Shown here one piece after another: positions 56,416 to 64,000 of a stretch of 64,000 nt of DNA (the stretch's first letter is position 1; every line of letters begins with the position of its first letter). Position numbers and translations under genes: made by a program. Origin of the DNA: Rhinopithecus roxellana (lineage: Eukaryota > Chordata > Mammalia > Primates > Cercopithecidae). A model generated the notes under the pieces. That model was not told the DNA's origin, did not search any database, and worked only from the letters and a program-made list of their open reading frames with translations. The stretch is taken from positions 42,943,022 to 43,007,021 of the forward strand of contig NC_044559.1 in NCBI RefSeq assembly GCF_007565055.1, given 5' to 3'.

Positions 56416-57289
56416 GAGTCCTGTTACCAGCTCCTTCTCTTCTTCCTGGGAGCAAAGCATCTATTTCTGCAGCAGTTCCGAAACCTTCAATATTTACAAA
56501 CCAAAAACAAAAACACAGATTGGCTTAAAACACGGGCGGGCCATGGGCTACCCCGCCAGGTTTATGGAGTACCTACTATGCGATGCTAGTGCTTCGAGGC
56601 TTTCCATCCCTACCTGAGGCAATCCGAGAAGTTATTTTCGACTACGAGGGCAGAGAGGCTTTAACCGGTATCAGAGTTGTGCAAGTTCACTCAGTGTGTA
56701 AATAGTTATGCCGGGATTTGAACCCAGATCTCAACTAGAGGTCTTAGGACTTCTTCCCTCCCACAAAAGATCCTGTAGTTCCGTAGGACCTGTGACAGGG
56801 ATGAGGTCTACAGAAGGGGAAGGGGACTGTCTGCTCCAAGGGCTACTGGCCATGCTGGAGAGAATGAGCGTCCTCCTGGAGACACTTGCTCCTAACCCAC
56901 CTCATCCCCACGCAGGGCGCCACGGTCCCGGGAGTGCCGGCTCGGCCCGCCCACTGGGGCTAGAAGGGGTGCAGGGCTGGGGGAGGATCGTGGAGCTGCC
57001 TGTATAAGCCCCTGGGAGGCGCGGAGACACGTCGCCTGCAGAGGCGTCGAGCCACTCCAGCTCCGAGTCCCGCACCGCCCCTGCCTCTGGAGAGAGGGGT
57101 CCAAGGGGTCCAAGGGGTCGGAGTCGCCGCAGTCGTCAGCAACTCGGGCTAGAATCTACGCTGCTTTCAGCCCAGGCTGCCCTTGGTTAAATGCCGCTGA
57201 TGCCCGTCCGGCCCTTGGCGCGATCTGGGGGCGCACCGGCGCTGTATGCCTGGCCCGAGCGTTTTGAAATTTTCCGGGGCCTCTCGGCG

Positions 57290-57360
57290 GCGCTGCGATT
57301 GGCCGCGTTCGGGTAACCTCTATGCAAATGAGGCCGCGCCGCCTCCGCGCCGCCGGAGAC
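57290..57360 (+). promoter_or_regulatory. HMX2: HMX2 proximal promoter: inverted CCAAT and octamer
   Basis: ATTGG at 57298-57302 and a perfect octamer ATGCAAAT at 57322-57329 lie about 300 bp before the HMX2 ATG in a CpG island. The octamer is a POU-factor site. A TATA-less start just downstream would give a 5' UTR of roughly 280 bp. A TATA-like 'gtataagc' lies further up at about 57002. Confidence 0.55.
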
Positions 57361-57618
57361 CCGGCGAGCTGGCGGGCGAGGAAGGGGCATTTGCACCGGG
57401 GCTGGGCGGGCGCACCCAGAGCCGGGCGGGCAGGAAACCCCGCGCAGCCGTCCGGTGCCCGCGCGTCCCTCGCGCGGAAGGGACGCCTCACCAGCCTCGG
57501 CGCCCCCTCCCCCTAGATTCCCTCCCCGCCCCTCCCCGCTGCCTGCCTGCTGCACCACCTTCCACCCAGATCACCCAGATCGTCTCTAAAGGGAGTTCTT
57601 GGTTTCCTCCAATTTCTT

Positions 57619-57629
57619 ATGAACCCAGG
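57619..57629 (+). other. Upstream out-of-frame ATG overlapping HMX2
   Basis: ATG at 57619, 11 bp before the HMX2 ATG and in another frame, opens a frame that runs through all of HMX2 exon 1. Its context (C at -3) is weak, while the HMX2 ATG has A at -3 and G at +4. Leaky scanning would favour HMX2. Confidence 0.5.
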
Positions 57630-59378
57630 ATGGGCAGCAAAGAAGATGCGGGCAAGGGTTGTCCGGCGGCCAGTGGCATCTCCAGCTTCACCATCCAGTC
57701 CATCCTGGGCGGGGGCCCTTCGGAGGCACCGCGGGAGCCCGTCGTTTGGCCAGCAAGGAAGCGCAGCCTATCCGTGTCCTCGGAGGAGGAGGAGCCGGAC
57801 GACGGCTGGAAGGCGCCCGCCTGCTTCTGCCCAGATCCGCACGGCCCCAAGGAGCAGGGCCCCAAGCACCATCCCCCCATCCCTTTTCCTTGCCTGGGTA
57901 AGGATCGCACGTCGCCAGTGTGGTAGCCAGCAAGCGCGAGGGGAGGGAGGCTGAGCGCCCCGCCAAGACTCCCGCGCCGGGCCCCCTCTGGCCAGAGCTG
58001 CGGCAGCCTGGGGTTCGGGACCGCCAGGAAAGGGGCGCGCGCACTGTGGTGCCTCCTCCGCCCGGTAGGCCCTCGGGAGGAGGCGAACACAAACCAGTGT
58101 GGGCTTGGGCTTCTTGGGGAAGGTTGAGTTGTTAAAGAGAGTGGACCACAGCGAGAGGGACACGCAGCCTGCCGTACGCCCGGCTGTCCTCAATCACTTT
58201 GCACATCTGGTGCTTTCTTTCCGGACACGAGGTGGAGATCTGCAAGACAGGTCTGGGCAGTCTGTCTCTACCGTAATCTCTTTCTGCGTCTTCTTCCTCA
58301 CTCGCTCCGTATCTCTGCCTTTCTCTCTCTCTCTCCTCCTTGGAATGATTAGCACTCCAAGATGATTGACAATGGTGCGTTTCAGAGACGGCTCCTCTTT
58401 ACAACATTTGACGAAGGGGAGCCCTGCGTTAGTCCTTAGCGTGATTTCCAAACAAATGGCCTGTGAAATGATGCCACCCTATAAAGCTCGAGGAACTCTT
58501 CCAGCTCAGTTACTACAAGGCAAATTCGCCTTTTAAAACCATGTTAATGTTTCCCCCTGTAGACCTCCTCTCCCTGTTGCCCCAGGCCCGTTCATAAAGG
58601 TGGGAGCACAGAGACTCCATACTCCAACTAGCTGGGTCCTTCTCTTGTCGCTTTTAGGGACGGGGTGCTGGGTTTGGGGAGCCAGTGAGGGATAAGAGGA
58701 GGGGATTGGTAAGGTGGGACCAAGGCGGCAGGCGCTTGCCAACTGCATGGTCCCAGGGAGAGCTGGCGGTCTCCGAGATTCCCCAACCAACTCCATGGCC
58801 TTCCTGTCTGCTCTCGCTTCTCAGGTACCCCCAAGGGCAGCGGAGGCTCGGGCCCCGGCGGCTCGGAGCGCACGCCTTTCCTCTCTCCTTCGCACTCGGA
58901 CTTTAAAGAAGAGAAAGAGAGGCTCCTGCCCGCGGGCTCGCCCTCGCCAGGGTCCGAGCGGCCGCGGGACGGCGGCGCTGAGCGGCAGGCTGGCGCGGCC
59001 AAGAAGAAGACGCGCACAGTCTTTTCGCGCAGCCAGGTGTACCAGCTCGAGTCCACCTTCGACATGAAGCGCTACCTGAGCAGCTCGGAGCGCGCCTGCC
59101 TCGCCTCCAGCCTGCAGCTCACGGAGACCCAGGTCAAGACTTGGTTCCAGAACCGCCGCAACAAGTGGAAGCGGCAGCTCTCGGCAGAGCTGGAGGCGGC
59201 CAACATGGCGCACGCGTCGGCTCAGACTCTGGTGGGCATGCCGCTGGTGTTCCGGGACAGCTCGCTGCTGCGCGTGCCGGTGCCGCGCTCGCTCGCCTTT
59301 CCCGCGCCGCTCTACTACCCGGGCAGCAACCTCTCGGCCTTACCTCTCTACAACCTCTACAACAAGCTCGACTACTGA
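57630..59378 (+). CDS. HMX2: HMX2 homeobox protein (H6 family homeobox 2), join 57630..57897,58825..59378
   Basis: Homeodomain transcription factor (NKX5-2) acting in the nucleus; in mammals it works with HMX3 in vestibular and hypothalamic development. Joined exons total 822 nt (273 aa plus stop), the standard length. Exon 1 has MGSKEDAGKG and an eh1-like motif FTIQSIL (20-26), then an acidic EEEEPDD stretch. Exon 2 has the homeodomain at 149-208, helix 3 VKTWFQNRRNKWKR, and the downstream SAELEAANMAHASAQTL segment, ending NLYNKLDY. Splice sites are CTGG|GTAAGG and TTCTCAG|GT, phase 1, at the position equivalent to HMX3. The start has a strong Kozak context. Odd: Thr rather than Ile/Val at homeodomain position 47. 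Confidence 0.97.
57898..58824 (+). other. HMX2: HMX2 intron 1 (927 bp)
   Basis: GTAAGG donor at 57898 and TCTCAG acceptor ending 58824, phase 1. It contains a pyrimidine-rich (TC)n tract near 58316-58340 and a unique AT-richer middle. No repeats recognised. Confidence 0.93.
59001..59180 (+). other. HMX2: HMX2 homeobox
   Basis: Encodes residues 149-208, KKKTRTVFSR to NKWKRQL. It shares a 51-nt and a 38-nt block of perfect nucleotide identity with the HMX3 homeobox. Confidence 0.95.
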
Positions 59379-59950
59379 CCGGCCCGCCTCCCCGCGCCGC
59401 CAGCCTGCGCCCCGGGCCGCCTCCAGCTGCCCGCAGAGCCGGGCGCGGACTGCACTGTAAGCAGGGCTCCGGAGCAAGGCGGCGTGTTTCCAGAAATATG
59501 AAGAAATACACCATGTGTATTCATTAGCTCTTATTTATGGCCTCTGCCCTACTTTTTGTTTTGATTGTTTCGGGTATTTATCGGCATTCCCTAAGTCAGA
59601 GAGCCTGCTTTCTACCTAGACCCAACCAGTACGCTTTGAAAACCATTCGGAGTGGGATGTTTTCGGGTGGTGGTGGGAAAGGGAGTTTGGCCAGACAGGC
59701 TCTGGTTCGTAGGAAAAAAAATCAGGCAAACACCTACAAAACCAGGTACACTCCTCCCCCATATATACACCTGTATATATGTACATGCATACACGTTCGG
59801 CCAAGCCAGGTCCTCAGAGGCTTTGGACAATTACCTAATTGCTTCTTTTCGTTTCCCTCATCCCGAGGATGGGTAGAGACGAAAAGGGGAGAGTTCAGAT
59901 CTGTAAATATTTTTAAAGAGAAAAAAATAAAACATTTTAAACATCTTTGC
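59379..59950 (+). other. HMX2: HMX2 3' UTR
   Basis: GC-rich start then AT-rich, ending shortly after an AATAAA signal. It includes two Pumilio-type motifs, TGTATATA at 59772-59779 and TGTAAATA at 59902-59909. The cleavage site is estimated 15-25 bp after the signal. Confidence 0.75.
59926..59931 (+). terminator. HMX2: HMX2 polyadenylation signal AATAAA
   Basis: Canonical hexamer in 'aaaaaaataaaacatt', 548 bp after the stop codon, followed by a GT-rich stretch ('ttggtgggatt'). Confidence 0.8.
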
Positions 59951-60019
59951 TAACTTTGGTGGGATTAATTGCCCGGCATAATAACGCACGGAAGGTTTTC
60001 AGGTTTTTCGGTGGAAAGA

Positions 60020-61000
60020 CTTGCATGCATCTCTCTGCAGAAGTCTGGCTCGCGCCACGTGGAGGGTGGGACTGGGGTCAGGGGTTAAAGGTCGGGACCT
60101 TGGCACCGCCCAGACTGCACGTGGCTGGAGCTGCCCGCCCACTCTCCCTCCTTCGCCCAGAATCGTCGCGCCGGCTGGAGTGCACTGCGGCTGGAATCCA
60201 GCTCCTGAGCCCGCGCGGAGAAAGACAAAGACAGGCAGGCAGGCCTCGCCACTTAAGCGATTGCTTTCCGGGAACGAGCGAGCCGGGTGCCCAGCGGCAT
60301 ATTCCCAGCACTGGGCTCGCCTTGAGCTTGGCCACAGCAGGTCACGCTACGACGTCCCCTGTGCCGCGCACTTCCTCTCCAGGGGTATAAAGCAGGCGAT
60401 GGCGCTGCTTGTACCTGGTAAAGCCTCCACTTTGCTAGCCGCGAGTTTGGCGCTACGAGCTTGTCGCTGCGCCCAGCTACCCGGCCGGTGGCGGAGTTAT
60501 GTGTGCCACGCGGAGAGGAAACTGGGGGCGGTGAGGCAGTACTTCGGCTCAGGAGAGATCCGAGAACCGGTACCAAGCAAGGAAGGCGAGGGAGGCAAAG
60601 GCGCTTCCCTACACTCTTTTGTTGTTAATAGTTTGCATTGGTTCAGCGTGTGGCTGGATCACCGGTTAGCACGCGGCGCTTGCTCTGAATGGAACCGTGA
60701 CGCGCGGCGGGGCCGCCCACGGACTTCCTCGCCCTGACACCTGCGGCCGCGCAGGGGCTGGGAGGGTGCCGCACCGAGAGAATAGCCGCGGGAGTGTCAA
60801 GCAAATTGCAGATTCTCGCTCCCGTTAGATTACAGCCACCTGTTCTTGGCAAAACGTCGGAAAAGGAAGCCTGAGCTTGGAGGAAGCCGGTGGTTCAGCA
60901 CCACCTGGGGCGAGCTCCTCCGTCCGCCTGCCTCTGACCTCTGGCCCGGCAGAGCAGATGCAAAGGAACCTGGAGACCGCAGCGCTGAGGCCCTATCTCA
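60020..61000. promoter_or_regulatory. CpG-rich block downstream of HMX2 with a TATA box
   Basis: CpG-dense and unique. It contains TATAAA at 60386-60391 preceded by a CRE-like 'acgacgtcc', then an ATG at 60399 heading a 112-codon frame (60399-60737) with no known domain. The ATG is only 8 bp after the TATA box, too close to be in its transcript. It could be an unannotated RNA promoter, a silencer or an HMX2 enhancer. Confidence 0.4.
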
Positions 61001-61076
61001 TCCGCTAGAAGGAAAACATTTGCGTATGAGAGTTGACTCTGAGCTGCAAGGCATCGAAATTATCTACATTTTGTGA

Positions 61077-61827
61077 ATATATACGGGATATCTGTAAACG
61101 TCTACGTAACTCGCAGTGTTTTTTGTAAACTGGCCAAAAATATTCTATCTGATGTGTCCATTTTGAGATCATGTTTTTTCTCCTCGCGTTAGATTTCATA
61201 AAAATCACCATCTATTCCAAGGTGATGTCAGAAGGATATTACCCAAGAACACATCTGCTGACACTAGGTTAGTTCAATTACATTTATTTCAACTGAGTTT
61301 ACATCAGTAAATATTTACTGGGCCCTAGTACATGCTGGGAAACTATGCTATTGGGTAGTCAGATAAAAGAGACAGTGGATCCGTTTTCTTGTGATTTATC
61401 GTATACATATACTTCATTTCAATGAAATTCTTTTGCTCCAGATGACTTTTAACATTTTTTCTAATGTTCTTTGAATATTCCACGAAAAAAACAAACTGCA
61501 TCCAAAGAACTGCTTCTATAGGAATATTCCATCCATATCATTTTTGTTTGCATTTCAACAGATTACAGTTTTTACAAGAGATCATGGTTTTAACAGTGTT
61601 GGGCCACTGTATCCTCTGTAGATTTCCCTTATAGGAAATGATTTCTTATAACCATTGCAGTCACTTAATGACAGTGATCTGTGCCCTTAAAATTTTAGGG
61701 AATGATCCTTTTCCAGTCTGTCATGATGTGTATATTTCATTCTTTTTACTAATCCAGAAAGTAGCTGTCAACCGTGATCCAACAGTATAATTAGTTTTTA
61801 GAAATTCCTCTCTTACAGATAACTAAG

Positions 61828-61875
<48 letters not shown>

Positions 61876-63270
61876 CATTTGGATTTAAATGTTGTTCAGG
61901 ACTCCATTGTTGCCAGATTTCCTGTCTCAAGACTATCAATTCATTTGAATAATCAGCAAAATCATCAGCCTCCTTTCAGCCTCTAAACTGGATTTAAAAG
62001 ATTGACGTTTTTGAAAACTCAAATCGAGTTGGGCTGCAACTGCATGCCCAGAGGGACCTGAATCATACACACACTGGATAATGAAATACACTTAGATTTT
62101 ATTAGTGGGTAATTCATGCTCAGAATCTTGGAACAATAATATAATTAAATAAACAACTGGGAGAAGGAACCAGATAAGTCAAGAGGTAAAATTATTTAGC
62201 TGAAGTTAGAATGGAAGTAAGGAACTGCATTTAAAAATTTTGAATTCAGCCATTAACTTGTGGAAAGAGAAGAGATAGAGAACTAAGTACCAGACTGGCA
62301 AGGAAGGAGGGCAAGAGTCTTTCAGCAGTAATATCATCAATGCAGTAGGCAGAAAGGTTGCTGTTGTGTGTTTATTGTGTCAGGAATCATACAAAGATGT
62401 GCATCCAGTTCAGGGTGTGCGAATGCATAAAGATCACCAACACTTTCTCATTAATGTCCCTTAAAAGTTAATCACTTTAACCCCAACAATTTTCTCTCAC
62501 TTCGTACAAATAAAACAATATATATTTTTCTTTTACAAAAGGCAGTGAAAAAGCAGTTAAAGCATCGATTAATTTGAAATTTTTCAGTGAACCTTTGACA
62601 TTCAAGAATCAGTCACTTCATTCTACTGATTAAGTATTGCTTTTCTTTCATGGAGATAAAATAATTTCTCATTACTCAAGCAACCTTCTTGATCCTCATT
62701 TCTAGAGGATTCTAGAAAACAGTAAATGGAGCATACTGAGCCTGCAACTTTGGGGAGTGGCAGGACAGAGTGGAAGGGGATAGGCTTGCAGCTGCCGTTT
62801 TAGGATCCTTCAATAAGCAGCTCTAAAAGAAGCTGTGGGAGCTTTAACACATTGCAGAGTACCGTTTCCCAGGCTGTGCACCCTTCTGAAGGGGGGTTCC
62901 TCCAGGGCAAAGGCTGGTCTGATTACATGCATCTTTCCAGAGCCTCTCACCAGGCCTGGCACCAGTGGAGGCTCAATGTGGAAAGATGGGGTGGAGAGAG
63001 AAAGCATAATATAAATATGAACGGGTTTCTTCAGTAGAACTTGAGACAATGGGAAATGAGAGACCCTGGTTTATAGGTGGAAATTCCAAAGAAATGAGAA
63101 AAAAAAAATCAAGGCAAAATAATGCAGTTAATTAATTAGAGCAAACATTTCCTTCTCTACATCAACTTTTCGTTAGCTTCACGGGCGTGTGCACATCCAG
63201 GGATAGGGAGAAAACTTTAGCACTATGGAAGTATTGACCAAAATTGGATTCTTGTGTTTCAGAGACTAAC
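61077..63270. other. HMX2-BUB3 intergenic, AT-rich
   Basis: A short L2/MIR-like piece ('aaatatttactgggccctag') sits near 61310. The rest is unique AT-rich sequence with several TAAT/ATTA-rich spots (e.g. 'gcagttaattaattagagca' near 63124). No gene. Confidence 0.5.
61832..61871. repeat. (CA)n microsatellite
   Basis: About 20 uninterrupted AC/CA dinucleotides. Confidence 0.95.
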
Positions 63271-63282
63271 TTAAAGGGGACG

Positions 63283-63640
63283 GCGCCACGGACAGAGATG
63301 TAAAGATCTTTCCCGCTTTCTACTCAGAGGGCGGGCAGAGCGTCAGCCCCCCCTACCAGAAAACTACATTTCCCAGAATGCCATACGCGGGCGTGAGAGG
63401 GCGTGAAAAGAGCCTTGGCGCGATGGTCCTTGGGAGTTGTAGTTTCCACGCGTCCAGCTCGAACGCCGGTGCCTCAGTGGTAAAATGAGCCCACGTGATC
63501 GGAAAAGCAGCGGTTTCCCTTTGAGCCGGAACAGGATGACTGGGTTGACCGATGCTGGGCAGCTGAGCGGACCAATCGGCCGCCTAGACTGAGTCGTTGG
63601 CGTTTGAAATCAGCCAATGGAAGGTCTACGCTGGAGCTTC
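63283..63640 (+). promoter_or_regulatory. BUB3: BUB3 promoter with paired ZNF143-type sites
   Basis: ACTACATTTCCCAGAATGC at 63363-63381 is a near-ideal ZNF143/Staf (SBS, THAP11-associated) site. A second copy in reverse orientation, CCTTGGGAGTTGTAGT, lies at 63428-63443. A CACGTG E-box (63492-63497) and CCAAT boxes at 63572-63576 and 63614-63618 follow. TATA-less and CpG-rich, it is a typical cell-cycle/housekeeping promoter. Confidence 0.85.
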
Positions 63641-63750
63641 CTCTGCGCCTCCTTCGCCTAGCCTGCGAGTGCTCTGAGGGAAGCAAGCAGGCGGCGGCGG
63701 CGGTGGCGAGCGGCGAGTAGTGGAAACGTTGCTTCTGAGGGGAGCCCAAG
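63640..63750 (+). other. BUB3: BUB3 exon 1, non-coding (5' UTR)
   Basis: Likely first exon of BUB3, a WD-repeat spindle-assembly checkpoint protein, placed by synteny just downstream of HMX2 and by recognition of the leader. It runs through a GGC-rich stretch ('ggcggcggcggtggcgagcg') to a consensus donor CAAG|GTAGGG at 63750/63751. The transcription start is approximate. No BUB3 coding sequence is present in the window. Confidence 0.75.
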
Positions 63751-64000
63751 GTAGGGAGGCGAGGCGACGGTGTGCGGGAGCGGACTCTCCAGGGACTTCC
63801 CGGGTCTGCAACTGGCAGGGCCGTTCCGTTCGCAGGGGATCCCGTTTCATTTCTATTGTTTTCCCTTTATTTTTAGGAGTGCCCGGGGCGACGGGACCCG
63901 GGAGAAGGGAAAGGGAACGGTCTGGGGTCCGGGCATCGCTGCAGGCCGGGCTGGGTTTAGGGGGACTGCGGTGCCTGCCGGGCCGGTTTGGGCGCGGCGA
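63751..64000 (+). other. BUB3: BUB3 intron 1 or start of exon 2 leader
   Basis: After the donor, 'ttgttttccctttattttta' followed by G at 63876 makes a strong acceptor-like site. It could end a very short 126-bp intron, with a GC-rich leader exon continuing to the edge. Otherwise this is all intron. Confidence 0.45.

Noticed and set aside
60399..60737. 112-codon frame after a TATA box
   Set aside because: The ATG is too close to the TATA box to be in its transcript and no domain is visible. Kept only as a finding about the block, not as a CDS.
1..64000. CRISPR arrays, operons, ribosome binding sites or prophage
   Set aside because: Alu, L1, MIR and spliced homeobox genes make this mammalian DNA. 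The only regular repeats are microsatellites.

Overview
The window is primate genomic DNA. It carries the tandem homeobox genes HMX3 and HMX2, both on the + strand, and the promoter and first exon of BUB3 at the right edge. This order and spacing match the human 10q26.13 neighbourhood (HMX3, HMX2, BUB3). The species is probably an Old World monkey rather than a human or great ape: a young Alu at 27020-27323 carries several diagnostic bases that I recognise from cercopithecoid AluY (AluYRa-type) copies. That species call is inference.

Region 1 to ~41900 is gene-free intergenic DNA filled with interspersed repeats: Alu (J, S and Y types), MaLR LTRs (MLT1 and THE1/MST types), MIR, L2, old L1 fragments, a MER30-like DNA transposon and simple repeats. 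The largest element is a full-length antisense L1 (26223-32714) with perfect 14-bp target-site duplications; the young Alu sits inside its ORF2. Its reading frames are broken. Between the repeats are several AT-rich, repeat-free islands dense in homeodomain-like motifs (about 4741-5180, 9920-10330, 13080-13560, 19785-20160, 21100-21500). They look like candidate long-range enhancers of the HMX genes.

Region ~42000-47300 is a CpG-rich domain holding HMX3: a TATA/CCAAT core promoter candidate, possible upstream ORFs, two coding exons (357 aa) and a 613-bp intron. Region 47300-57290 is intergenic, with one Alu just behind HMX3, one MIR, and two clear candidate regulatory islands (53160-54000 and 55540-55880). 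Region 57290-59950 is HMX2 (273 aa, two coding exons, 927-bp intron, polyadenylation signal). HMX2 and HMX3 share exon structure, intron phase 1, an N-terminal eh1-like motif, and long blocks of identical nucleotides in the homeobox, so they are tandem paralogues that could share the enhancers around them. A further CpG-rich, TATA-bearing block at 60020-61000 has no recognised gene. From 63280 to the end lies a housekeeping promoter (two ZNF143-type sites, an E-box, two CCAAT boxes) followed by the non-coding first exon of BUB3; its start codon lies beyond the window.

I recognise no other protein-coding gene, tRNA, rRNA or CRISPR array. Repeat family names come from recognition by eye, so subfamily calls and edges are approximate.
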